Shown: in pieces, positions 16,568 to 24,677 of the stretch
Layout of the letters: each line of letters opens with the position of its first letter
How positions within the stretch are numbered: the stretch's first letter is position 1
NCBI GenBank assembly: GCA_019359235.1
Contig: JAHHHT010000002.1
Coordinates: 310,001-374,000 of the forward strand
Source of the DNA: Oscillatoria princeps RMCB-10
GTDB lineage: Bacteria; Cyanobacteriota; Cyanobacteriia; Cyanobacteriales; Oscillatoriaceae
Length of the DNA: 64,000 bases
Direction of reading: 5' to 3'
Translations under genes and position numbers: made by a program
The notes under the pieces: model-generated
The model's database searches: none
What the model was told of the DNA's origin: nothing
Seen by the model: the letters and a program-made list of their open reading frames with translations, nothing else

Positions 16568-17785
16568 ATGTTACCAACCGACCTGTTACTTTCCCGGCAA
16601 AATGGGGAGACAGTCATCCCGAAACGCCTGAAAATTGAGCCCAACAATTTCGCCCTTGCTAGCGACATAATCACCTGTTTCCAAGAAGCGAAAGGCGGCA
16701 CCCAAGGGGAACTCGACCGGCAGCTTTTGGAACTGGAGGGCGACAGCCCTGACTACCGCATTAAGCGGGGGCTGGCCCACTTGCTGAGAAGCGAGGCTTT
16801 CAGTCAGTTTGAGGTCATCAGTCCCATCGACCCGCAGGAATTGCGGCAGCGGGTTTTCGCTCGCTCGGCTGAGTCTGTTCCCAGTCCGCAATCGGCACAA
16901 GTTACTCTGGAAAAGCTGGGTCTTGAGCTGAGTCAGGAGTTAAATCGGGAAGTGCTGCCGGTGCAGATAAAAGCCGGCTTGTATGCGGATTTGGCGGAGA
17001 ATAAAATTCTGACGCAGTTTGAGGCACCGGCAGCGGAAGACTTGCTGCACCGATACAATTTGGCGCAGGTGCAGGGCGTATTCTACCGCGCCAGTGACAT
17101 CACCATCAACGCCCACCGCAATGTTCCCGGTCAGTATAAGCTGTTATTCCGCTATCTCAAATTGTTTCAACTGATGGTCTATATTGAGGGCGACGCCGAT
17201 CGCGGGTTTACGATTACGGTGGATGGCCCTACGAGCCTATTTAAGCCTAACACGCGCTACGGGCTCGCCCTCGCCAAGATGCTGCCGGCGCTGCTGCACG
17301 TCACCAAATGGAGTTTGAAGGCGACGCTGTACAGCCGCGATTTCTACACCGGCACTTGGAAAACTGGCCGGTTCAGCCTGGATTCGGATTGCGGTTTGGT
17401 GAGCCACTACCCTGCGGGCAAGCCTTATGACAGTATGGTAGAGGCGTCCTTTGCTGACAAGTGGGACAGCCTGAAAACCGAGTGGGTGCTGGAACGAGAG
17501 GTTGACCTCATCCCTATACCCGGCAGCGTGATGATTCCGGACTTTCGCCTGGTGCATCCTGATGGCCGGTCGTTTTTGCTGGAAATTGTCGGCTACTGGC
17601 GTCCGGAGTATTTGCAGAAGAAATTCGCCCAAGTGCGCCAGTCTGAGTGCAATAATTTGATTTTGGCTGTTTCGGAGCGATTGAATTTGGAGAAGGCGGG
17701 GGTTAATATTAGGGATGTGCCGGCTACCGTAGTGTGGTTCAAAGACAAATTGTTGCCGAAAGCGGTGTTAGATGCGATAGAGTAA
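16568..17785 (+). CDS. Bax1-like (DUF790) XPB-associated nuclease
   Basis: A 405-residue protein matching the DUF790/Bax1 family: an N-terminal LPTDLLLSR motif, a central domain around HRYNLAQVQGVFYRA, and a C-terminal nuclease core PDFRLVHPDG...LLEIVGYWRPEYLQKK, with the Asp and Glu expected for metal binding. In archaea Bax1 binds XPB and incises next to the unwound bubble. The 183-bp gap to the helicase gene contains a palindromic repeat (GTTACCAG...CTGGTAAC), so co-transcription is likely but not coupled. Start is ATG. Confidence 0.88.
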   Translation: MLPTDLLLSRQNGETVIPKRLKIEPNNFALASDIITCFQEAKGGTQGELDRQLLELEGDSPDYRIKRGLAHLLRSEAFSQFEVISPIDPQELRQRVFARSAESVPSPQSAQVTLEKLGLELSQELNREVLPVQIKAGLYADLAENKILTQFEAPAAEDLLHRYNLAQVQGVFYRASDITINAHRNVPGQYKLLFRYLKLFQLMVYIEGDADRGFTITVDGPTSLFKPNTRYGLALAKMLPALLHVTKWSLKATLYSRDFYTGTWKTGRFSLDSDCGLVSHYPAGKPYDSMVEASFADKWDSLKTEWVLEREVDLIPIPGSVMIPDFRLVHPDGRSFLLEIVGYWRPEYLQKKFAQVRQSECNNLILAVSERLNLEKAGVNIRDVPATVVWFKDKLLPKAVLDAIE

Positions 17786-18212
17786 AGGCCGCAGGGAATG
17801 CCGGCACGCCCAGCACGCTACCGGCACTTTTGGCGGCTGTTACGGGGCGGACAGCGAAGGTAGGCAGGGGGGGTTCAGCCGAGATATGTGTGGCGAGCGC
17901 GAAGAGTGTTAACACGGCTCTGCAAGACATGCAGAGGCGTGCCGGTTGCCGCGAGTAGCCGGTGGAACCCCGCAGCTCCCCAGCGGGGGACTCCCATCCC
18001 CCCTCTCCCCCTTGCCTCCCGAATGTGCTATTTTAATATTTATCATGGCAGACATCTGGTCTGTAACAGCGCTCGAAAACCTTGTAGAGCAATTCTTCCA
18101 AGGTTATTGCAATCAGAAAGCAAGGGGAAATTTATGAGTGACTCCTGTTGGTGACCGAGCCGCCTGATAGTTCGGTTGCAGTTGTAAAAAGCTGGTAGTT
18201 TTGGAGAGTGGA
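17786..18212. other. 427-bp gene-poor gap
   Basis: No confident gene. A 30-codon frame begins at about 18043 (MADIWSVTALENLVEQFFQG) and ends at 18137, but it has no recognised relatives or ribosome-binding site. A GGAG at 18203 precedes the patatin start. The C-rich string near 17990-18015 resembles the window's other C-rich repeats. Confidence 0.4.
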
Positions 18213-19208
18213 ATGTCGAAGCAAATCAGAGTCCTGTCAATAGATGGAGGCGGGATGCGAGGGATTATACCGGCCATGATTATGGCCGAAATTGAGGCGC
18301 GCACTGAAAAGCCGATTGCAGAGCTGTTCGATATGATTGCCGGCACTTCAACGGGCGGTATTTTGGCTATGGGCCTGACTAAACCGCTGGAAGGAAGCCA
18401 GAAGCCTGAACATAGCGCTCAGTCTTTGGTGAGATTGTACGAAACTGAGGGACAGCAGATATTTCCCCACAATATTTTTAGCAGCCTGAGGAATCTACAA
18501 GAGGAGAAATATTCAGCATTTGGCATGGAAGAGGTTTTAGATAAATACTTTGGCGCAACTTATCTGAGTGAAGCGCTGGCAGATATCCTGATTCCAAGCT
18601 ATGACATTGAGCTGCGCAGGCCCTACTTTTTTAAAAGTTTCAAAGCCAAGCTGGAGCCTAAGCGCGACTTCCCTATGAAAAAAGTTGCGCGGGCGACTTC
18701 TGCAGCCCCGACGTATTTTGAGCCTATGAAACTTGAAACGAATGACTTGACGGATTATTATGCCTTAATTGACGGGGGCGTTGTTGCGAACAACCCCGCA
18801 ATGAGTGCCTATGTAGAAGCGAAGAGTATCTATAAAGATGCCACGGATTTTCTAGTCGTCTCACTGGGGACTGGAGAGATGACAGCCAGACTGTACTATG
18901 ATAAAGTGAAGAACTGGGGGTTGCTGGAGTGGGCGCAGCCAATTCTGAATATCGTTTTTGATGGCAGCAATGATGCGGTAGATTACCAGCTGAGAGAGTT
19001 ACTGCCCGCTTCGGAGGATGGAAAACCGCGCTACTACCGCTTTCAGACCAGCCTGTCTGCTGATATGGGCGACCGTATGGATGATGCCAGCCCGGTTAAT
19101 ATCATCGGTCTGAAACGCCTCGCACAGGAGATGATTGATAAGAACAGTGAGACTTTGGAGATGCTTTGCCAGCAGTTAACCGACAGCTTCAATGCCTGCA
19201 AACTTTAG
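18213..19208 (+). CDS. Patatin-like phospholipase
   Basis: A 331-residue lipid acyl hydrolase. The oxyanion-hole motif DGGGMRG (11-17), nucleophile elbow GTSTGG with Ser46, and catalytic Asp in the DGGVVANNPA motif near residue 190 give the full Ser-Asp dyad. The N-terminal LSIDGGGMRGIIP is shared with bacterial patatins, including the CBASS effector CapV, but no nucleotidyltransferase of that system is encoded nearby. ATG at 18213 follows GGAG with good spacing; a TTG lies 12 bases upstream. No signal peptide, so it would act on membranes from the cytoplasm. Confidence 0.88.
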   Translation: MSKQIRVLSIDGGGMRGIIPAMIMAEIEARTEKPIAELFDMIAGTSTGGILAMGLTKPLEGSQKPEHSAQSLVRLYETEGQQIFPHNIFSSLRNLQEEKYSAFGMEEVLDKYFGATYLSEALADILIPSYDIELRRPYFFKSFKAKLEPKRDFPMKKVARATSAAPTYFEPMKLETNDLTDYYALIDGGVVANNPAMSAYVEAKSIYKDATDFLVVSLGTGEMTARLYYDKVKNWGLLEWAQPILNIVFDGSNDAVDYQLRELLPASEDGKPRYYRFQTSLSADMGDRMDDASPVNIIGLKRLAQEMIDKNSETLEMLCQQLTDSFNACKL

Positions 19209-19213
19209 AGATT

Positions 19214-19290
19214 GGGCACGCTCGCAGTGGGCGTTCGGGCACGCTCGCACGCTCGCACGCTCGTACTGGGCATTGAGCATCCCCACTGTC
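19214..19290. repeat. Short direct repeats (CACGCTCG)
   Basis: GGGCACGCTCGCA and CACGCTCG units are repeated after the patatin stop. The following sequence up to 19525 holds another short degenerate repeat (CTCGCCCGCTCGGAAGAGCC / CTCGCCCGCTGGCAAGAGCC). No gene is seen. Confidence 0.5.
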
Positions 19291-19525
19291 CAGGTCCTAA
19301 TTTAGGTTAATCAACCGGACATGATATCAGTTTCGCACCCTCACGGTTGCGGTGCGGTTCCCACATCTCGCCCCTCTGGCGGAGCCTGCAACCTATCAGC
19401 TCGCCCGCTCGGAAGAGCCTCTCGCCCGCTGGCAAGAGCCTCAGCCGGTAAAACCTTTAGCTCATCTAAACAAGACAAAGCTTTCACCGAGGAGTGCGGT
19501 AACTTGAAAGAGTAAGCCGCATTAC

Positions 19526-19885
19526 ATGGGTACTATGGAGCCAGATTCTCTGCCCACAGAGGTGATTCTGACCCAACCACCTCAATCGTTGGGAAACGTT
19601 CAACTGGATTGGAATCCTCAACCGGGTCACTATCTCGATCTACAAGGTCAAACCTACGCCGTATTAGAACGCCGGCACCGATACCAGCTGAAATCAGGTC
19701 GATACCGCTTGCAGAAAATTGCCCTCTACGTCCAATCCGCTCAACGACCGGTGGAAACAAGCATCCTCAATGGACGCTGGATCATGGGAGATGCCAGCTG
19801 CCGCTTCAACGCTCACTCAGAAATCATTCGCTGCGCCGTCAATCCTGATGGCCCGTGCGACGGGTGCCGGTTCTTTGAACAATAA
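19526..19885 (+). CDS. DUF6464 family protein
   Basis: A 119-residue soluble protein typical of a cyanobacterial family (DUF6464). The centre has PQPGHYLDLQGQTYAVLERRHRY in outline, and the C-terminal third has conserved cysteines, CRFNAHSEIIRC followed by CDGC, suggesting metal binding. An alternative start is the ATG nine bases downstream. The function is unknown. Confidence 0.75.
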   Translation: MGTMEPDSLPTEVILTQPPQSLGNVQLDWNPQPGHYLDLQGQTYAVLERRHRYQLKSGRYRLQKIALYVQSAQRPVETSILNGRWIMGDASCRFNAHSEIIRCAVNPDGPCDGCRFFEQ

Positions 19886-20103
19886 CTCTGGCGCATTCCT
19901 CCTCGATGCCCAGCATGGAGGAAGGAATGCCCGGGGCACTATCTCCAGTATAATACCGACAGCGAGCAACGCACCATAAGAGCCGCTCGGCTGCCGAAGA
20001 TGTCTGCCTAGCTCGCACTGCACTCATGCCGGGACAGCAATTGCCGAACCTCAATCGATACAAGTAGCGCCAGTATTGTTAAACTTTATTAAGGTTGCAG
20101 ACA

Positions 20104-20133
20104 TTGAGAGACGCTGGTAGACTAGAATATAAA
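20104..20133 (+). promoter_or_regulatory. Sigma70-type promoter for a candidate small RNA
   Basis: TTGAGA (20104-20109) and TATAAA (20128-20133) are separated by 18 bp in an intergenic stretch with no downstream coding sequence on this strand, followed by stem-loops and a terminator. Start near 20140 is inferred. Confidence 0.5.
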
Positions 20134-20139
20134 CTGGAC

Positions 20140-20233
20140 TGAAGGTCGAAGTACAGGCACTTCTTTCCCTCACACTCCAATTAAGATTGGGACAATATCC
20201 CAACCAACCCGCCAGCTTCTACTGGCTTTTCTT
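20140..20233 (+). ncRNA. Candidate small RNA, about 95 nt
   Basis: Downstream of the promoter are hairpin GAAGT/ACTTC (20149-20164), an unpaired pyrimidine stretch CCCTCACACTCC, hairpin TTGGGA/TCCCAA (20187-20203), and a terminator stem GCCAG/CTGGC followed by TTTTCTT. The hairpin, C-rich single strand and terminator order, with CTCACAC in the strand, is reminiscent of Yfr1. However, the conserved 11-mer of Yfr1 is not intact (8 of 11 positions), so I do not assign it. No protein is encoded here. Confidence 0.45.
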
Positions 20234-20239
20234 AAAAAG

Positions 20240-20425
20240 TAATCCCCAAGACAATTGATTCTAATATGTCAATTGTCAAGAGGGATAGGGGATGTCTGGT
20301 AGTGCATCCAAGGCTTATGACGCCTGTGTTACCCTCATATTTGGGTCAGGCACAAGCGTTGCTCTTTCCCCCCAGTAGGGTGCCTGCGCTCATGTCTATG
20401 ATTGTCCATCTGAAAAGGAACTATA
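20240..20425 (+). ncRNA. Candidate structured RNA region
   Basis: A run of pairable segments with no reading frame: GACAATTGA/TCAATTGTC, GGATG/CATCC, a longer GCCT..ACCC/GGGT..AGGC hairpin, and AGCG/CGCT enclosing a C6 loop. It follows directly after the small-RNA terminator. A 6S-like rod is conceivable but cannot be shown by eye. The rest of the 789-bp gap is unremarkable apart from the palindrome near 20477. Confidence 0.3.
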
Positions 20426-20454
20426 AGAAGTAACAGAACACCCTTAAGCAGGCC

Positions 20455-20509
20455 GGCAAAAATAAACGGAACATCCAGAAACCAGGTTTCTTTAAGAAAC
20501 CTGGTTTCT
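20455..20509. repeat. Palindrome, AGAAACCAGGTTTC variant
   Basis: A copy of the window's commonest palindrome, but with CAGG/CCTG in place of CCGG. Both arms changed together, so pairing is kept. It is preceded by AATAAACGGAACATCC, whose complement also flanks the copy at 32699-32731. Confidence 0.75.
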
Positions 20510-20674
20510 CGCCGCCGCCATCTGATATCAAGTTCGGGCGCGAATCTGCTGCTTTGGGAATGGCTTTGGGGCGCAGCCGGCGGAACCCGGCAAAATTTTG
20601 GTATTTAAATTGCATAAATGGCTGTATATTTACGGCGCAAATACTGTGGGTTTTGCAATTTAAATGGATAAATT

Positions 20675-21688
20675 TTAGCTCGCCAGCCGGCCATTTTCCA
20701 AAACTTCTCCCACTGCTAGGCGGGTGCCATTAACAAAATCCCAGCCTGTCTGCGGGCGTTTGCCGGCTGGCTGCACTTCCCGCAGCAGCAGCAACCCGGA
20801 GCCGGTTTGAACCACCGGCCCGAACCTCTTGGCAAGGCTCACCACTTCCCCCGGACGGCCAGACCGGGCGGACAGCGCCGGCCAATTCTGCTGGAGGGCG
20901 CTGAATTCTGGGGGCAGCAGGGGCCAAAACTCAGGACCGAGGGGCGCTGTGGCTGCAATCTTGAGATCCTTGCCCCGAAAAGTGGCCGCACAGTCTGGGA
21001 AAAATCCCCTGACTTGATTGTGCAGTTCCAAGGCTGAGCGCGACCAGTCCAGGCAGTAATTCTCTTTTTTAATCGGCGGCGCATAAGTCGCCCGGGGGGA
21101 ATCTTGGGGGATGGGCTGAATTTCCCCGCCCTCCAGTCGCAACAGGGTTTCCACCAACAAGTCCGCTCCCAAATTCGCCAGGGTTTCCGCCAGCAGGCTG
21201 GCGCTGTCCAAAAGCCCCACCGGCGTGCGGGCTTCCAGCAGCACCGGACCGGTATCCATGCCTGCGTCCATCAGCATCGTGTTGATGCCGGTTTCTCTCT
21301 CGCCGTGGTAGAGACACCACTGCACCGGCGCTGCGCCCCGGTACTGCGGCAGAATCGAGCCGTGCACGTTGACGCAACCCAGGCGGGGCATATCGAGAAT
21401 TTCCTGAGAGAGAATTTGGCCGTAAGCGACGACCGCAAACACGTCTGCCTGCGCCTCTCGCAGCAGAGTTAGGGTTTGTTTGTGTTTTTTCACCCGAGGC
21501 GGCTGCCACACCGGCAGGTTGTGGGCCAGTGCAAGACTTTTCACCGGCGAGGGAATCAGTTCGCTGCCGCGCCCTCGCCGTTTGTCCGGCTGGGTGACAG
21601 CAGCCAAGACTTCAAACGCTGGATGTTCCAGCAGCTTTTTCAGGCTGGGCACTGCAAAGACGGGGGTGCCGAAGAAGACGACTTTCAT
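20675..21688 (-). CDS. fmt: Methionyl-tRNA formyltransferase
   Basis: A 337-residue enzyme that formylates the initiator Met-tRNA with 10-formyl-tetrahydrofolate. N-terminal [16 protein letters not shown], the folate/catalytic region [19 protein letters not shown] with the HGS...RGAAP signature, and the GMDTGPVL loop are all present, followed by the C-terminal tRNA-binding domain. The ATG at 21688 matches the family start; the frame continues 15 codons further upstream without support. Confidence 0.95.
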   Translation of the reverse strand: MKVVFFGTPVFAVPSLKKLLEHPAFEVLAAVTQPDKRRGRGSELIPSPVKSLALAHNLPVWQPPRVKKHKQTLTLLREAQADVFAVVAYGQILSQEILDMPRLGCVNVHGSILPQYRGAAPVQWCLYHGERETGINTMLMDAGMDTGPVLLEARTPVGLLDSASLLAETLANLGADLLVETLLRLEGGEIQPIPQDSPRATYAPPIKKENYCLDWSRSALELHNQVRGFFPDCAATFRGKDLKIAATAPLGPEFWPLLPPEFSALQQNWPALSARSGRPGEVVSLAKRFGPVVQTGSGLLLLREVQPAGKRPQTGWDFVNGTRLAVGEVLENGRLAS

Positions 21689-22085
21689 GCTGGGGCTGGG
21701 TAATGGGGAGTGCCGAAGAGGTTGCTCTCCCATTTTGCACCATTATCTCGCCCCGCGTGGCCCGGGGGCGGCAGCCGGTGTGATCACCATTCCCCCCAAG
21801 TCCTGTTATGAATCTGTCACATCCTCCAGCGGGCATGCCCGCAACGAGCCTGCGGTGGGCGCATCGCCCGACAGCCGCCAAATACAAAATTGCCCCACGG
21901 CTTCGGCGCTGCAGGGCACAAGGACAGATAAACGCTTCTGTTATCAGTTTGTGGGGAGTTTCCCCCAGTCGGTTCAGCGTTTGTGACAATTTTTACACTG
22001 TCCATCCTGTAGCGGCGCACCGGCACGACAGCCCAGGCCAATCCTGGGAGCAGCAACCGGGAGAGCCGGTGAAACGGTCAAGTCT

Positions 22086-22210
22086 AAGAGGTTGGGTGCG
22101 TTCCGCCTTACCTTTGCACTCCATCAGTGGGGGAGGTTCCCTCGCGGAACCCTGCAAGAGGTTGGGTGCGTTCCGCCTTCCCCTCGCACTCCCTGAGTGG
22201 GGGAGGTTCG
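22086..22210. repeat. Two 70-bp direct repeats
   Basis: AAGAGGTTGGGTGCGTTCC begins at 22086 and again at 22156, each followed by a CCGCCTT..GCACTCC..GTGGGGGAGGTTC pattern. They occupy the gap between fmt and the next membrane protein gene (21689-22246), where no gene is seen. GTGCGTTCCGC also occurs as one arm of a palindrome at 31156. Confidence 0.75.
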
Positions 22211-22246
22211 CTGGCGTCACGCACCCTAGTGCTTGATATGAGCGGT

Positions 22247-22723
22247 TTAGAATAGCTGGTTAAAGGCTTTTACCACTAATTCAAAATGGTTCGCAACCCA
22301 GTGCGCCAAACTGCCCAAACCCAAGCCGGCAAACCCCAAGAAATTTAAAATAAAAAAAGCTTTTAATTCTTCTATAGCAGCCATTTGAAGGTCGATTCTG
22401 GCTAAGGTTGCTGCCGTCACTAAAAGCAGACCCTGGGCAGAAATATTACTCCATGAGAGTATCACTACCGTGAGAAAAGAAGCGAGTGTTGCCGCAAAGA
22501 AAGCTTTCGTATCAGAGCTAATCCAGCGGTTAAACAAGGCTCTCACGATTGACCAGGGAAAAGCCAAAGTTTCTGCAATGGCCAAGGTAAAAGCTGTTAC
22601 TAACAGCCAAACCCACCAGGGAGACTTCCCCTCAGATAACTCCCAGCCCAAGTTGAAATATCCAAGGGAGAGGAGTATCAGAGAGAAGCGGGACAGTTGT
22701 TTGGCTATGGACATTTGCGTCAT
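22247..22723 (-). CDS. Hypothetical membrane protein
   Basis: About 158 residues with four hydrophobic segments (LILLSLGYFNLGW, WVWLLVTAFTLAIAETLAF, FFAATLASFLTVVIL, FFILNFLGFAGLGLGSLAHWV). It resembles cyanobacteria-restricted small membrane proteins without assigned function. Two Met codons close together (22723, 22714) are possible starts. It lies 54 bp beyond the stop of the NIL-ferredoxin gene on the same strand, so they may share a transcript. Confidence 0.65.
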   Translation of the reverse strand: MTQMSIAKQLSRFSLILLSLGYFNLGWELSEGKSPWWVWLLVTAFTLAIAETLAFPWSIVRALFNRWISSDTKAFFAATLASFLTVVILSWSNISAQGLLLVTAATLARIDLQMAAIEELKAFFILNFLGFAGLGLGSLAHWVANHFELVVKAFNQLF

Positions 22724-22777
22724 CTGGCTGGTGTTGGTTTGCGGGACAAGAGGACGCAACTGATTGGCTGTGCCTCT

Positions 22778-23182
22778 TTACAGGTTGGTGGAAATCGCTT
22801 GCACGGGACAGGTGGGAATGCACTGCTCGCAAACGATACAGCGCGACCGCGTGAATGTCAGTTTAAATGCAGACGGTTCCAGGGTCAAGGCTTCCGTGGG
22901 GCAGATGCCGGTGCACAAGCCGCAGTGGACGCAGCTGTCTTCATCAATCAATATCTCGCGGCTGGCGAGGGAGACGGTGATATTCTGCGATCGCATCCAC
23001 TCGATGGAGGCGTCGAGTTCATCAATATCGCCCGCGAGTTCCACGACCATCGTGCCAATTTGGTTGGGGGCGACCTGGGCGCGGATAATATTCGCCGCCA
23101 CATTAAAATCTTTGGCCAGCCGATAGGTGATCGGCATCTGGATAGAGCGTTTGGGAAAGGTGAGCATTACCCGTTTTTTCAC
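22778..23182 (-). CDS. NIL domain / 2[4Fe-4S] ferredoxin-like protein
   Basis: 134 residues from a GTG at 23182 (M-KKRVMLTFPKRS), the start used by family members; an ATG follows at 23167. The N-terminal half is a NIL domain (PITYRLAKDFNVAANIIRAQV), known as the methionine-sensing domain of some transporters. The C-terminal half carries two [4Fe-4S] motifs, CVHCGLCTGICP and CIVCEQCIPTCP. This fusion is common in cyanobacteria, and electron transfer in sulfur metabolism has been suggested. It is divergently transcribed from the txlA-like gene, with 68 bp between the starts. Confidence 0.88.
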   Translation of the reverse strand: MKKRVMLTFPKRSIQMPITYRLAKDFNVAANIIRAQVAPNQIGTMVVELAGDIDELDASIEWMRSQNITVSLASREILIDEDSCVHCGLCTGICPTEALTLEPSAFKLTFTRSRCIVCEQCIPTCPVQAISTNL

Positions 23183-23250
23183 GGCTGGGGGGCTTTGAGC
23201 AACTTCAGCTAGACTAATATCTGAATGATAGATCGTAAAAAAAATATCTG

Positions 23251-23877
23251 ATGGCTGCCAATTTACCCGATCCGAAAGCTGTGTCGCAACAGAAGTCTGA
23301 ATCGCCGGTGGCGAGCGGGTTTGAAACCGGCTCTGCAACTCGCCTGCGAAATTTGCTGATTGTGCTGGTGGCGGTGGCGCTCACTGTGGCCATTTTCCTG
23401 GGGCTGCGGGCTGAGACGAACTCGGCTGACCTCACCGAGCTGGCTGAGGAGTCCACGCCGCTGGAGGTGGCGCTCAGCAATGGGCAACCGACGCTAATGG
23501 AATTTTATGCCAATTGGTGCACGAGCTGCATGGCGATGGCACCGGAAATTCAGCAACTGGAGGAGCAGTACAAAGGCAAGGTGAACTTTGTGATGCTCAA
23601 TGTGGATAATTCTAAGTGGTTGCCGGAAATTCTCAAGTACCGCGTGGATGGGATTCCTCACTTTGTTTTTTTGGGTCAGGATGGCGCTGCGATCGCTGAG
23701 GCTATCGGTGAGGTTCCCCGCACGATTATGGGCGCGAATTTAGAGGCTTTGGCTGCCGGTTTGCCTTTGCCTTACGCCACTGCTTCCGGTCAAATGTCTG
23801 CGTTTGACGCGCCGGTTGCGCCGGCAAAGGGCAACTCTGCCGATCCGCGCAGTCACAGCAGTCAGGTGGTGAATTAG
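23251..23877 (+). CDS. txlA: TxlA/HCF164-like membrane thioredoxin
   Basis: A 208-residue thioredoxin anchored by one N-terminal helix (about 33-53, LLIVLVAVALTVAIFLGLRA). The active site is WCTSC in FYANWCTSCMAMAP, and the cis-Pro loop is VDGIPHFVF. Family knowledge: the plant homologue HCF164 faces the thylakoid lumen and is needed for cytochrome b6f maturation, while cyanobacterial TxlA affects photosystem stoichiometry. The sequence after residue 175 is low-complexity and probably flexible. Confidence 0.88.
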   Translation: MAANLPDPKAVSQQKSESPVASGFETGSATRLRNLLIVLVAVALTVAIFLGLRAETNSADLTELAEESTPLEVALSNGQPTLMEFYANWCTSCMAMAPEIQQLEEQYKGKVNFVMLNVDNSKWLPEILKYRVDGIPHFVFLGQDGAAIAEAIGEVPRTIMGANLEALAAGLPLPYATASGQMSAFDAPVAPAKGNSADPRSHSSQVVN

Positions 23878-23909
23878 CTGCGAAAAGCGCAGCTGGGCTG
23901 GGGATGAAC

Positions 23910-23965
23910 CCCACCCCCCAACCCCCTCCCCGCAAGCGGGGAGGGGGAGTGAGAGGGGGTTTTCT
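23910..23965. repeat. C-rich palindromic repeat
   Basis: CCCCTCCCCGC AAGC GGGGAGGGGG with flanking CACCCCCCAACC is the typical member of the C-rich family also at 30165-30212 and 62870-62910. It lies downstream of txlA, where it could also weaken read-through. Confidence 0.75.
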
Positions 23966-24128
23966 AGGAGTCGGTTCAATCATCCTTCTACTCGCACCGG
24001 CACCCGAATTCCTGGGGGATGGGGCTTTGGGGTTTTCTACTCACCGACAGCCTATAAAATACGGTTATAAAGCGGTTTAGTTATCCTGGTGTAGAGTTGT
24101 TGCAATAGGGAAAGCCGGCTGACGGCTG

Positions 24129-24410
24129 CTAGGTTGGTAATTGGGGAAGTATTGCTAACTCCAATCCTAGCTCTCCCATCTCTCCCAGTGTCTTGATGTC
24201 GGCTTCTAATTCAGCGACATCGTAATGGACAGGAATTTGGCGAGACGCCAGCAAGTGTTGAAATTGCAGTCGATTCATGCCGGCTAGCCGGCTCGCTTGC
24301 GCCAGGGTCAGTTTCTCTTTTTGAAAGAGCATCACTGCAATTTCCTGCTTTAACTCAGCTTCCGACATCCTGGTTGCGTGTAAGATTTCATTGGGGATGA
24401 TGACGCTCAT
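24129..24410 (-). CDS. UPF0175 family antitoxin-like protein (orphan)
   Basis: A 93-residue protein with the UPF0175 pattern: ATRMSEAELKQEIAVMLFQKEKLTLAQASRLAGMNRLQFQHLLASRQIPVHY in outline, an HTH-like segment followed by the conserved RxIPVHYD. These proteins normally sit immediately upstream of a DUF3368 PIN toxin. Here the 250 bp beyond the stop contain only the C-rich repeat and no toxin, so it appears to be an orphan. Confidence 0.85.
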   Translation of the reverse strand: MSVIIPNEILHATRMSEAELKQEIAVMLFQKEKLTLAQASRLAGMNRLQFQHLLASRQIPVHYDVAELEADIKTLGEMGELGLELAILPQLPT

Positions 24411-24539
24411 TTTTTCTCCTGCTGTCTTTTATTTCAATCCCACCACCGGCACGCCGAGGGCGTTTGTCCAGTGGGTGCCGGTGCCGGTGGGCTGGCAGTG
24501 TTGGCCAAAGGGATGCCGGTGGGGATTGGGCCAGGTGGA

Positions 24540-24649
24540 GTGCCCTAGCAATTTCCCCAAGTCGCTTGTCGCCGGTGCAGCTTATCGACCGGGCGAGTGC
24601 GTTCAGTCAAGACCCAACCGGCAACTTGATTGAATTGAGTGAGCGTTAG
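24540..24649 (+). pseudogene. Possible remnant of a glyoxalase/VOC-family gene
   Basis: The last codons before TAG at 24647 read AFSQDPTGNLIELSER, which is the classic C-terminal signature of VOC (glyoxalase/dioxygenase) proteins (DPxGNLIEL). Upstream sequence in this and other frames does not form the rest of the fold. It is best read as the decayed 3' end of a lost gene. Confidence 0.45.
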
Positions 24650-24677
24650 GGTTTATCCTGGTTAATGTGAAAACTGT

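Noticed and set aside
18213-19208. CBASS defence system around the patatin gene
   Set aside because: The patatin resembles CapV, but no CD-NTase, Cap2 or Cap3 gene is adjacent.
20140-20233. Assignment of the small RNA as Yfr1
   Set aside because: The hallmark 11-nt motif matches only 8 of 11 positions and the genomic context differs.
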